Below are positions 25,513-34,551 of a DNA stretch of 64,000 nt, in pieces (position 1 is the first letter of the stretch; each line of letters starts with the position of its first letter). Location: positions 1,835,501 through 1,899,500 of the forward strand of contig NZ_CP034086.1 of the NCBI RefSeq assembly GCF_003855495.1, given 5' to 3'. A model generated the notes under the pieces. The model ran no database searches. It saw nothing but the letters and a program-made list of their open reading frames with translations, and was not told the origin of the DNA. Origin of the DNA: Methylocystis rosea. Lineage in GTDB: Bacteria > Pseudomonadota > Alphaproteobacteria > Rhizobiales > Beijerinckiaceae. The translations under genes and the position numbers were made by a program.

Positions 25513-26226
25513 ATGAACGCCATTGCAAATTTCGACAGCGTGGAAATTCTCAATACGTTTGTGTCGCTGCTCGTGGCGTTCGCTCTCGGGACCGCGATCG
25601 GCGCGGAGCGCCAGTATCGGCAGCGCACCGCCGGGTTGCGCATTAACGCTCTCGTCGCGCTCGGCGCGTCCGCTTTCGTCGATCTCGGCATGCGGCTCAT
25701 GGGCAATCAGGGCGCGACTCAGGTGCTGGCCTATGTGGCGTCGGGCGTCGGCTTTCTCGGCGCTGGCGTGATCATCAAGGAAGGCATGAATATCCGCGGA
25801 CTGAGCACGGCGGCGACCGTTTGGTGCTCGGCGGTGACCGGCGGCTTCGCCGGCGCCGATCGTCCGGCGGAAGCCTTATTGCTCGCGGGTTTCGTGCTCG
25901 CTGGCAACACGCTCCTTCGACCGCTCGTGCGTCTGATCGAACGTTCGCCCATCGACGAAACCGCGACGGAAGCGATCTATGACGTCCGCGTCACCGCGAG
26001 CGGCGCCCGACGCGACGCCATTCGGGACACTTTGATCGAGCGGCTCGAAGCCGCCTCTTATCCGATCCAGGACATTGCTGAGAACGAACGCGAAGACGAC
26101 GTCGAGATCGTCGCGACCCTCGCGACGTCCAGCGCGACGGGCGGACAGCTTGACGCCGTGGTCGAGGCGCTCGCCGCCCTCGACGGCGTCTCGCACGCAA
26201 CCTGGTCCTCCCGTACAAGCGACTGA
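25513..26226 (+). CDS. MgtC/SapB-family membrane protein
   Basis: 237 residues. Four or five N-terminal membrane segments with the family signature LGTAIGAERQYRQRTAGLRI and GFLGAGVIIKEG, then a cytoplasmic ACT-like C-terminal domain (about 155-237). MgtC proteins help bacteria cope with low magnesium and modulate the F-type ATPase. The 284-base gap before it holds no convincing gene. Confidence 0.88.
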   Translation: MNAIANFDSVEILNTFVSLLVAFALGTAIGAERQYRQRTAGLRINALVALGASAFVDLGMRLMGNQGATQVLAYVASGVGFLGAGVIIKEGMNIRGLSTAATVWCSAVTGGFAGADRPAEALLLAGFVLAGNTLLRPLVRLIERSPIDETATEAIYDVRVTASGARRDAIRDTLIERLEAASYPIQDIAENEREDDVEIVATLATSSATGGQLDAVVEALAALDGVSHATWSSRTSD

Positions 26227-26401
26227 AACCGCGCCGCGAGCAAGCAGCGCCGTCATCGCCCCCTGGCGAAGATCTTGACCCAGAGCGGACGTTTCCCGTC
26301 GAGGCTTAGGCAACGCTGTTTGCGGTTCGGAATGCTCTTCCGCTGGCGCGCCGCATGGCCTAATGGCTACCCAAACTTTCCTTCCCGGGCCCCCTGCACA
26401 C

Positions 26402-28024
26402 ATGATTCGTCTCGAAAACATCAGCAAACAGAACGGTCATCAGATCCTTTTCATCGAGGCCTCCGCGACGCTCCTCAAGGGCGAGAGGGTCGGCCTCGTC
26501 GGTCCCAATGGGGCCGGCAAGACGACGCTTTTCCGGATGATTGCGGGACAGGAGCATCCCGACGAGGGTCAGGTGGCCGTCGATCGGGGCGTGACCATCG
26601 GCTACTTCAATCAGGACGTCGGCGAGATGTCTGGCCGCAGCGCCGTGTCTGAAGTGATGGACGGCGCGGGTCCGGTCAGCGCGGTGGCTTCCGAGCTGAA
26701 GCAGCTGGAGGACGCCATGGTCGATCCTGACCGGGCGGACGACATGGAAGAAATCATCGAGCGTTACGGCGAGGTGCAGGGGCGCTTCGAGGAATTGGAC
26801 GGCTACGCCCTGGAAGGCCGCGCGCGCGAAATCCTGGCGGGCCTGAGCTTCACTCAGGAGATGATGGACGCCGATGTCGGCGCCCTGTCGGGCGGCTGGA
26901 AAATGCGCGTGGCGCTCGCCCGCATCCTCATCATGCGCCCCGACGCCATGCTTCTCGATGAGCCGAGCAACCATCTGGATTTGGAAAGCCTGATCTGGCT
27001 GGAGGAATTCCTCAAAGCCTATGACGGCGTGCTGCTGATGACCTCGCACGACCGCGAGTTCATGAACCGCATCGTCACCAAGGTGGTGGAAATCGACGGC
27101 GGCGCGTTGACGACCTATTCGGGCAATTACGTGTTCTACGAGCAACAACGCGCGCAGAACGAGAAGCAGGCGCAGGCGCAATTTGAGCGTCAGCAGGCGA
27201 TGCTCGCCAAGGAAATCAAGTTCATCGAGCGGTTCAAGGCGCGCGCATCGCACGCCGCGCAAGTGCAGAGCCGCGTGAAGAAGCTCGAGAAAATCGACAG
27301 GGTGGAGCCGCCCAAGCGCCGCCAGACGGTTTTGTTCGAATTCCCGCCAGCGCCGCGCTCCGGCGACGACGTGATCACCCTGAAGAACGTGCACAAGAGC
27401 TACGGCGCCAGGAGAATCTACGAGGGACTGAATTTTCAAGTGCGCCGCAATGAGCGGTGGTGCGTCATGGGCGTCAACGGCGCCGGCAAGTCCACGCTGT
27501 TAAAATTGGTGGCGGGCTCCTCGCTGCCGGACGACGGCGCCGTCGCGCAGGGCGGCAGCGTCAAAATGGGCTACTTCGCGCAACACGCGATGGAGTTACT
27601 GGACGGCGAGCGCACCGTGTTCCAGTCGCTGGAGGACTCGTTCCCTCAGGCAGGACAGGGCGCGCTGCGCACGTTGGCGGGCTGCTTCGGCTTCTCCGGC
27701 GACGATGTTGAGAAGAAATGCCGGGTGTTGTCAGGCGGCGAAAAAGCGCGACTCGTCATGGCGAAAATGCTTTACGACCCGCCGAACTTTCTCGTGCTGG
27801 ACGAACCCACGAACCATCTCGATCTGGCGACCAAGGAGATGCTCATCACGGCGCTGTCGCAATATGAGGGCGCCATGCTGTTCGTCTCGCACGATCGTCA
27901 CTTCCTGGCCGCGCTATCCAATCGGGTGCTGGAACTGACGCCCGACGGCGTTCATGTTTACGGCGGCGGCTACACCGAATATGTGGCGCGCACGGGCCAT
28001 GAGGCGCCCGGTCTCCGGAGCTGA
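26402..28024 (+). CDS. ABC-F family ATPase (ribosome-associated)
   Basis: 540 residues from ATG 26402, where the family's usual opening MIRLENISK begins; an upstream ATG at 26363 would add 13 unlike residues. Two complete ABC cassettes: Walker A GPNGAGKTT and GVNGAGKST, signatures LSGGWKMRVALARIL and LSGGEKARLVMAKML, Walker B LLDEPSNHLD and VLDEPTNHLD. A charged linker of about 80 residues (the P-site tRNA interaction motif) joins them. There are no membrane segments. ABC-F proteins act on stalled ribosomes; YbiT/Uup-type is likely, but a precise subfamily needs a tree. Confidence 0.93.
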   Translation: MIRLENISKQNGHQILFIEASATLLKGERVGLVGPNGAGKTTLFRMIAGQEHPDEGQVAVDRGVTIGYFNQDVGEMSGRSAVSEVMDGAGPVSAVASELKQLEDAMVDPDRADDMEEIIERYGEVQGRFEELDGYALEGRAREILAGLSFTQEMMDADVGALSGGWKMRVALARILIMRPDAMLLDEPSNHLDLESLIWLEEFLKAYDGVLLMTSHDREFMNRIVTKVVEIDGGALTTYSGNYVFYEQQRAQNEKQAQAQFERQQAMLAKEIKFIERFKARASHAAQVQSRVKKLEKIDRVEPPKRRQTVLFEFPPAPRSGDDVITLKNVHKSYGARRIYEGLNFQVRRNERWCVMGVNGAGKSTLLKLVAGSSLPDDGAVAQGGSVKMGYFAQHAMELLDGERTVFQSLEDSFPQAGQGALRTLAGCFGFSGDDVEKKCRVLSGGEKARLVMAKMLYDPPNFLVLDEPTNHLDLATKEMLITALSQYEGAMLFVSHDRHFLAALSNRVLELTPDGVHVYGGGYTEYVARTGHEAPGLRS

Positions 28025-28096
28025 CACAGCGCGCACGGCGACAAGAACTCGCACGGCGCTCAGCCGATGTGAATCTTGACGCCCCGCCTCATCTGC

Positions 28097-29677
28097 TCAG
28101 GTTAGTAACTCCGAGGCGAACAAATTTTCCAATTCCGAGATCTTGATCGGTTTGACGAAATGCCGGTCAAATCCAGCCTCGGCGCTTCGCTTAAAGTCCT
28201 CGGCCTGGCCCCAACCCGACAACGCTGCGACGAATAACGAATCTCCGCCGGGAAGCTGTCTGACCCTGCGCACAGTCTCGTAACCATCGATCCCGGGCAT
28301 GCCGATATCGACAAAGACGATGCGGGGCTTGAATTTCGGCATGACTTCCAGCGCCTCGGCGCCGCCAGCGACGACTTGGACCTCCATCCCGAATGTGGCG
28401 ATCAGCTCGCCAGTGAGTTTGCCGACAAGGAGGTCGTCGTCCACAACCAACACCTTCGTCCGAGATGCGCGGCGCTCCCTTTTATCTTTCGCAGGTTCAA
28501 TGTTCGGGGCGACGGGCGCTTCACTCAACGGAAGCCGAACGATAAACTCGCTGCCCGTATCCGCGCCAGCACTATGAGCGTCAATCGTGCCTCCGTGCAG
28601 CCTTACGAGGCTGCTGGCGAGCGAGAGCCCGACGCCAATACCGCCTTGAGCCCTGCCGAGACTGTGGTCGACCTGGGTGAAGATGTCGAAAACCCGCGTC
28701 AGCATTTCGGGCGGAATTCCGACGCCGGTATCCTTGACGGAGACAACGGCGCAGTCCCCGTCCCGCGTCACCGTCACATCGATCGCGCCAGCATCCGGCG
28801 TGTATTTTGCTGCGTTGTTAAGGAGATTTGAAAACACCTGACCGAGCCGAACCGGATCGCCATCGATGAAAAGCTCTGTTGATTGTATAGAAAGCTGCTT
28901 GCGATGTTTCCCGCCCCGAAGTTTGTCGGCCCCATGTTCGAACACTTCGCGCACCAGCGAGACAAGATCCAAGCGCTCCGACTGGAGTTCTATTTTGCCG
29001 CGGGTGATGCGTGAAACATCGAGGAGCTCATCGATAATACGCGTGAGCTGCACGGTCTGCCGTTCGATCGCCGCGAGCATGTCGTCGTCGCCGCCCCCGT
29101 CGGCTGAGCGCCGCCTCTTGATGTGAACCGCGGCGCAAATCACAGCCAAAGGATTGCGCAACTCGTGGGCCAGCACCGCAAGGAACTCGTCCTTGCGACG
29201 ATTAGCGGTCTGCAGCGCGTCCAGCGCGTCGCGAATGGCGTATTGCAGATGACGGGATTCAATCGCGTTCTTGAGCGCGCTGATCAGCGAGCGCTTTCGC
29301 GCAGGCCGTTCGACAAAGCCGATATTAGGACGCTTCTCAATCGTTCGCAGCGACTTCAATTCTTTTTGCGAGTGGCCGCGGGCGAGAAGCAGCACGATGG
29401 GCAGCTTGGACCACGCCGGTTCTGGACCGATCAAATCGTCCCAGGCCACTGCGCCATCGTGCGGCAATGCCTCCTCCGCTATCAGAACGCAGCCAGCGCC
29501 TTTCGCGATCTCCCGGCGTAGCTCTTCTTCGTCGCCGCAAATGAAGGTGGAGAGACCGCTTCGATTGAGCGCGTCTTCGGCGAGGGCGGCATCGCGTCCC
29601 GTTGGCGTCATAATCAGAACGCGCAGGCTATCCTCGACTCTCGGGACGACCTGCGCTGCGCCATCCGCCGCCATCAT
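28097..29677 (-). CDS. Hybrid histidine kinase/response regulator coupled to KaiC
   Basis: 526 residues. The N-terminal ~130 residues look like a degenerate receiver (LRVLIMTPTGRDAALAEDAL). A HisKA domain follows with the phospho-His in LAVLAHELRNPLAVI. A HATPase domain shows NLLNNAAKYTPDAG, VKDTGVGIPPEML and GGIGVGLSLASSLV. A full C-terminal receiver contains KVLVVDDDLL and the phospho-Asp in VFVDIGMPGIDGYE. No membrane segment is present, so the input is cytoplasmic. The ATG overlaps the end of the kaiC-like gene by four bases, so KaiC is the likely upstream partner. Confidence 0.9.
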   Translation of the reverse strand: MMAADGAAQVVPRVEDSLRVLIMTPTGRDAALAEDALNRSGLSTFICGDEEELRREIAKGAGCVLIAEEALPHDGAVAWDDLIGPEPAWSKLPIVLLLARGHSQKELKSLRTIEKRPNIGFVERPARKRSLISALKNAIESRHLQYAIRDALDALQTANRRKDEFLAVLAHELRNPLAVICAAVHIKRRRSADGGGDDDMLAAIERQTVQLTRIIDELLDVSRITRGKIELQSERLDLVSLVREVFEHGADKLRGGKHRKQLSIQSTELFIDGDPVRLGQVFSNLLNNAAKYTPDAGAIDVTVTRDGDCAVVSVKDTGVGIPPEMLTRVFDIFTQVDHSLGRAQGGIGVGLSLASSLVRLHGGTIDAHSAGADTGSEFIVRLPLSEAPVAPNIEPAKDKRERRASRTKVLVVDDDLLVGKLTGELIATFGMEVQVVAGGAEALEVMPKFKPRIVFVDIGMPGIDGYETVRRVRQLPGGDSLFVAALSGWGQAEDFKRSAEAGFDRHFVKPIKISELENLFASELLT

Positions 29678-31158
29678 GGAAATGGAACGATGGATTCAGC
29701 CTGATACACAGGCGTCCCCGTTAGGACGCCTGTAAAGCTGGTAAGCGGCTCGCTGACGTCGACGCCGCCCGCTCTCATCGTCAGTTTCCGGATCGTGTGC
29801 TCATGTGGGCCGCTACGCTTTTTGACGATCGACAAGGCCTTGTGCAGCGCGCCGCTAAGCTCGAAAAAACGAAGCAGGAACACATTGTCGGCCAGGAAGC
29901 TGAAGTCCAGCGGCGAAAAGAGCTCCGTTCCGAAAATTCCGTGCTGTGTCAGCGTCATGATGGTGACAATCTGACGACGGCTCAGAAAGGAGAGCAACTC
30001 CCGGATGTGAAGAATAACACTTGGTTCTTCCATCGCGGATTGCAGATAGCCGTTCAGCGTGTCGATCACGACGAGCTTCACGCCCTGCTTCTCGACTCGA
30101 TCCACGACCAGGTCGGCAATCTCGCCGACGCTCAGTTGAGCCGGATCAAGATGCCTGAGTTCAATGCGGCCGGCTTCAACTTCGACGCGCATGTCCAAGC
30201 CCAACCCTTCGCTGCGCCCTATATAGCTCTCCTCGCTCTCATCGAACAGAAAAACGGCGCATTTCTCGCCGCGCTTGGCCGCGGCCATCACGTAGAGCGC
30301 TGATATAGTAGATTTTCCAACGCCCGCAGGCCCAGCGATGAGCGTGTTCGAACCTCTCGGAAGCCCGCCGCCGACAAGCGCGTCGATCTCTGAATTGCCG
30401 GAGTCGAGCGCCGTCGCCGTCACGAGGCTCGGAAAGCTCTGCGCGACGAGGCGAGGGTGCACGGTCAGCCCTCCGGCGGCGAGCGTTACGTCGTGCGAGC
30501 CGCTCATATAGCTGCAGCCGCGCAGTTTACTCACGCGTAATGCGCGTCGGTCGGCCCCGTACGAAGACGGTTTTTGCCGCAATTCGATGATGCCGTCAGA
30601 CAAAGTTTTGCTGCGGAGATCCTTTTCCGTCGTCGACGCTTCATCCAGCATCACCGTCGTGCAGTCGCGCGCCGCCATGAAGTCGCGAATACGTTTCAGT
30701 TGGCGCCGATGGAAGGCCGCCGTCGGCGCCAAAACGCGCAGACTCGAGATCGTATCGAGCACGAGCAGCTTCGGTCTCAACCGTTCGACTTCGGAAAAAA
30801 GATGGTCGAACGTCTCGCCGATCTCGACCTCGGCTTCCGGGAAGAGCGTGTAATCGAGCCCTTCTTCCGCGCTGGGTGGCTCCGACAGGCCCGTGATATT
30901 GATCCCGGCGAGACTCCATCCGTGCGATGCGGCGATCGAACGTAACTGTTGCGGCGACTCGGCGCTCGTCGCAAGCAGACAGCTTTCACCTGCGCGAACC
31001 GCCTGGATCAGGAACTGGAGCGCCACGGTCGTCTTGCCGCTGCCGGGCGCACCTTCGACGAGAATAAGAGCGCCGCGCGGAAGTCCGCCGTGAAGAACCC
31101 TGTCCAGCCCCGGAACGCCTGTCGCAAAACGCGGGGTTGTCTCTATCGGCACGGACAC
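29674..31158 (-). CDS. KaiC-like double RecA-domain ATPase
   Basis: 494 residues with two RecA folds. CI has a P-loop at residues 36-44 (GAPGSGKTT) and CII at 276-284 (GPAGVGKST). The catalytic acid pairs of cyanobacterial KaiC align here with A66-E67 in CI and D307-E308 in CII. By my alignment the CII autophosphorylation pair Ser-Thr corresponds to S420-F421, so only the serine remains. No kaiA or kaiB is present. Outside cyanobacteria such KaiC proteins work with histidine kinases in stress and signalling, which fits the coupled downstream kinase. A circadian role should not be assumed. Confidence 0.9.
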   Translation of the reverse strand: MSVPIETTPRFATGVPGLDRVLHGGLPRGALILVEGAPGSGKTTVALQFLIQAVRAGESCLLATSAESPQQLRSIAASHGWSLAGINITGLSEPPSAEEGLDYTLFPEAEVEIGETFDHLFSEVERLRPKLLVLDTISSLRVLAPTAAFHRRQLKRIRDFMAARDCTTVMLDEASTTEKDLRSKTLSDGIIELRQKPSSYGADRRALRVSKLRGCSYMSGSHDVTLAAGGLTVHPRLVAQSFPSLVTATALDSGNSEIDALVGGGLPRGSNTLIAGPAGVGKSTISALYVMAAAKRGEKCAVFLFDESEESYIGRSEGLGLDMRVEVEAGRIELRHLDPAQLSVGEIADLVVDRVEKQGVKLVVIDTLNGYLQSAMEEPSVILHIRELLSFLSRRQIVTIMTLTQHGIFGTELFSPLDFSFLADNVFLLRFFELSGALHKALSIVKKRSGPHEHTIRKLTMRAGGVDVSEPLTSFTGVLTGTPVYQAESIVPFP

Positions 31159-31441
31159 TGCGGCGCTCCAGACAATCGTGAGTGTTCAGCTTACAGCATA
31201 GCAAGTATTCGACAATGTTGCTTTCCGCAATGCTCCCACTTTCCGCGGCCGAAAAGAGCATCGCAACCGTGGCCACAATGGCGTTGAATAGGTATTCGGA
31301 AGATAAAACTCGGCTTCGCGCCTTCAACCCATCTTGCCCCCAAACCTTTTCCCGCTTAGCCTTTCGTCTGAGTGCCGGTCGATTCGTCGAGTCAGCTGTC
31401 GCGAACGCTGTCAAAAGTTCGCGCTTCCGAGGGATCAGAAC

Positions 31442-32512
31442 ATGGATCGGGACACGCTCAGCGATATCGCCGAATCCGCCCCATTGCCGGACGCAGGGGC
31501 CGAATTACGCAGTTCCTCCGTCGCCGCCAGCAAATCGTCGATCAGCGTTCCAGCGCAACTCGTTTCTCAAGGCGCGCACCGCTTTTACGCGCTGGTGCTG
31601 CCGAGCAGCCTGCTCGCCGAAACCTGCACGGTCGAACCGCGGGTCGAGAATCCGGAGGAAGGCTTCCAGCGCCTGCTCGATCCAAAGCGCGCGAAGTCCA
31701 TCGCCAAATATATCGACGCCGGATTCGGAACGGTTCCCGGCGCCGTCGTGCTGTCGGCGCAGTCGCGCGCGCATATGCATTATGACCGCGCCACGGGAGC
31801 TCTGACATTCCGGCAGGACCCCCGCGCGTTCCTGATCATCGACGGGCAACATCGGATTTTCGGCTTCAAGCTGGCGAAGCGCGCCGTCGACGTGCCGGTG
31901 GTGATCTACAACAAGCTGAAGCGTTCGGAAGAATGCCGGCTGTTCATGGACATCAACACCAAGCAGCGGCCGGTGCCCAATGAGCTGTTGCTCGACATCC
32001 GTCGCCTCTCGGAAGTCGAGACGAAAGCCGACGCGCTGTTGCACGACGTCTTCGATCTTTTTCACACACGCGACGACAGCGCGCTCAAGGACCTGCTCAG
32101 TCCGGCGGAGCGGCGCAAGGGCACGATTTCGCGCGTCACCTTCAACGCCGCGCTGCGCTCGATCAAGGGCGCATTCGTCGATGCGCGGGCCGAGGAAGTC
32201 TATGCGGTGCTCAACGCCTATTTGCGCGCCTGCCGGCATGGTCTCGGATTGCACAACGCCGATGAGCAGATCACGCATCCGGCGCTGTTCAAGGCGCTGG
32301 CGCTGCTGTTCGCCAATGTCGCCGAGCGCGTCGCCGATCGCCACGGCGGAAAATACACGGTGACGAACTTCGAGGACGTGCTCATTCCCTTCTTCAAACG
32401 ATTGAAGAAATCGGATCTGCCGCGCGCCGGCATGAGCCATGTCGCGCTGCATGAGCATTACGGCAAGGCGCTAAGCGCCGGCTTCCTGATCAAACAGTGG
32501 CTGTTCTCTTGA
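31442..32512 (+). CDS. DGQHR-domain protein (DndB-like), orphan
   Basis: 356 residues from the ATG at 31442, which follows GAGGGA at normal spacing; the frame is open to 31334. The family signature DGQHR is at residues 134-138 and the second block FMDINTKQRPVP at 168-179. The domain occurs in DndB, the regulator of DNA phosphorothioation, and in related ParB-like proteins of defence islands and plasmids. No dndA, C, D, E or restriction gene is visible on either side, so its target is unknown. Transcribed divergently from the KaiC-like gene across 283 bases. Confidence 0.82.
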   Translation: MDRDTLSDIAESAPLPDAGAELRSSSVAASKSSISVPAQLVSQGAHRFYALVLPSSLLAETCTVEPRVENPEEGFQRLLDPKRAKSIAKYIDAGFGTVPGAVVLSAQSRAHMHYDRATGALTFRQDPRAFLIIDGQHRIFGFKLAKRAVDVPVVIYNKLKRSEECRLFMDINTKQRPVPNELLLDIRRLSEVETKADALLHDVFDLFHTRDDSALKDLLSPAERRKGTISRVTFNAALRSIKGAFVDARAEEVYAVLNAYLRACRHGLGLHNADEQITHPALFKALALLFANVAERVADRHGGKYTVTNFEDVLIPFFKRLKKSDLPRAGMSHVALHEHYGKALSAGFLIKQWLFS

Positions 32513-34480
32513 GACGAATGGGTTGACGTCTTTTTCCGCTTCGACAACGCCGCGTATGGTCAGCCCATGCTCGGTTTTTTCCCAATGGAAGGGACGCCGC
32601 CAGAGTTCATAAAGCGCGCGCCAGGCGGCGATGCTCAGCATCATCAGCCACAGCGGCAGATAGAGAAGCGCGCGGCGAAACCGCGTCAGGCCGCGCCGGC
32701 GCATCCCCATGGCAAGCGGCAAGATCAGGGAGACGGCGCCGGCGATCGCCAGACAGCACCACAGCGTGCTCAAGGCGACTTCTAATGGCGCAACCGGCGC
32801 CAACAGAGCCCCAAAGATCGCGTCAGAGGCCATGCGCGCCGCCAAGAACGGGCCGAGCAAAGGACCAAACAATCCGCTGGCGAACATGGCGAGCACCGCG
32901 ATCGCGCGCCGCGAGCCGAGATCGACGAAAAGCCGCATAGGGCGGCGGCAATGCACGATGAATGTCTGCATCCAGCCTTTGAACCAGCGCGTGCGCTGCT
33001 TCACCAGCGCGCCGAAGACCGCGGGCGCCTCTTCGAAAGTTTGCGAGGCGAATGTCCGCACCTCAAATCCCGCACGGGCGAGCCGCAGGCCGAGATCCGC
33101 GTCCTCGGTGACGTTGAACGCATCCCAGAAGCCGATGTCGCGCAAAGCCTCGATGCGGAAATGGTTCGACGTGCCGCCAAGGAAGAGCGGCATGCGCATC
33201 GCTGCGAGGCCCTTGTTGTAGACGTCAAAAAGCGCGGCGTATTCAAGCGCGAACAACGCCGTCATCCAATTTAGCTCGCCGTTGTCGATGGCGAGGCTCG
33301 CCTGCAGACAGGCGACGCTCGGCGGCGAGGCGGCGAAGAGCGTCGCGGCGCGGCGCAATTGGCGTGGCTCGGGCAAATCCTCCGCGTCGAACACCGCGAC
33401 GAGCGATCCGCGCGCGAGCGGCATGGCGACGTTGAGGGCTCGCGGCTTGGTGCGCGGAGCGCCCTCGGGCGCAACCACGATCTCATGCGGCGCGTGCGGC
33501 GGATGCGAGCGCAACGCCGCAGCCGTTGGTTCATCGTCGGCTTCGATAACGAATTTTATGTCGAGCTTGGCTCTCGGATAATCCAAGCGGTCGATCGCCC
33601 GAGCGAGCTGGCGCGCAACGGCGGCTTCTTGATAGAGCGCAAGCACGATCGTGTAGATCGGCAGTTGCGCCTCGCTTTCGAGCGGTTGGGCGTCTGCGCA
33701 GCGTTGAAGGCTCGCCGCGCAGGCGAAAAGCCTCAGAAACGCCCCGCAAAAGAACGCGCTTGCAAGGAGCAAGGCCGATGCAAGGCGTAGAAAGAAGAAG
33801 GGGGCGTAAAGGCTCGCCGCCAGTCCGATCAGCGCGACGAGCAGCAGTCCCACCTGTCCGCGCCGCAAGCCGCCGCGGGCGCATAGGTCCCTGTCGACGC
33901 GCTCGACGAGAAAGGCCGCGTCGCGCGCGGCGTTGGCGGGATCGGCGCGACGCACCGCCTCCAAGAACCGTGTTCGGGTGGTGATCGCGAAGAGCGGCCG
34001 GCCTTTTGCCGCACGCCGCGCGCTCATCAACCGGAAGACGCCGCTGCCGCTCGGCGCGAACAGCCAAAGAAACCCGCTCGACGGATCCCGAACCCGCGCG
34101 TAGCCGCATTCGGCCGTCGCAACGCCTGACGGGGCGACGTCGACTGGACTGTCGACGAAGTCGACGTTGAGATGCTTCGCCAGCGCCCGATAGTAGACAT
34201 CCTCGCAGACGAGCCCTTCGGCGAGCAGCGCTTCGTCGGCGCAAACGCCTTGGCGGCGCGCCGTCGCAGCGGCGAATTGCAGCACCTGCTCCGGCACGCC
34301 GTACGCCGAAAGAAAGGCGATTTCGACGGGAATGGATCTCGACGCGGTGGCGCGCGACGGCGACATCCGGCGAATGGCCGAGGAGTCAGCGAGCGCCCGG
34401 CGTTTGAAAGGCTGAGGAGGAAGTTCGTCCTTGATCTGCGAAGCAGAGGAAGCAACACTATCGATCGGCACAACATTCAT
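32471..34480 (-). CDS. Membrane glycosyltransferase family 2 with MshEN-like N-terminus
   Basis: 669 residues. The segment about 60-115 (PEQVLQFAAATARRQGVC, then LAKHLNVDFVDSP) resembles the MshEN/T2SSE-N fold that binds cyclic-di-GMP in some proteins. Two membrane helices follow, then a GT-A domain with DIKFVIEADDEPT, the DxD-like FDAEDLPEP, TEDADLGLRLARAG and the processive-enzyme motif KQRTRWFKGW, then several C-terminal membrane segments. It probably polymerises or transfers sugar for an exopolysaccharide, possibly under c-di-GMP control. The last 42 bases overlap the convergent DGQHR gene. Confidence 0.87.
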   Translation of the reverse strand: MNVVPIDSVASSASQIKDELPPQPFKRRALADSSAIRRMSPSRATASRSIPVEIAFLSAYGVPEQVLQFAAATARRQGVCADEALLAEGLVCEDVYYRALAKHLNVDFVDSPVDVAPSGVATAECGYARVRDPSSGFLWLFAPSGSGVFRLMSARRAAKGRPLFAITTRTRFLEAVRRADPANAARDAAFLVERVDRDLCARGGLRRGQVGLLLVALIGLAASLYAPFFFLRLASALLLASAFFCGAFLRLFACAASLQRCADAQPLESEAQLPIYTIVLALYQEAAVARQLARAIDRLDYPRAKLDIKFVIEADDEPTAAALRSHPPHAPHEIVVAPEGAPRTKPRALNVAMPLARGSLVAVFDAEDLPEPRQLRRAATLFAASPPSVACLQASLAIDNGELNWMTALFALEYAALFDVYNKGLAAMRMPLFLGGTSNHFRIEALRDIGFWDAFNVTEDADLGLRLARAGFEVRTFASQTFEEAPAVFGALVKQRTRWFKGWMQTFIVHCRRPMRLFVDLGSRRAIAVLAMFASGLFGPLLGPFLAARMASDAIFGALLAPVAPLEVALSTLWCCLAIAGAVSLILPLAMGMRRRGLTRFRRALLYLPLWLMMLSIAAWRALYELWRRPFHWEKTEHGLTIRGVVEAEKDVNPFVSREQPLFDQEAGA

Positions 34481-34551
34481 GCAATAAATCCGGCAAGCGC
34501 TAGCAGCCTGCAGCGACTATCGACCTCCAACAAGGGCCAAGCAATCCTTTT

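Noticed and set aside
29674..31158. Circadian clock locus
   Set aside because: Only a KaiC-like gene is present; kaiA and kaiB are missing and a phosphosite appears lost.
31442..32512. Complete phosphorothioation (dnd) defence system
   Set aside because: Only the DGQHR protein is present; no cysteine desulfurase, DndC/D/E or restriction genes are found on either side.
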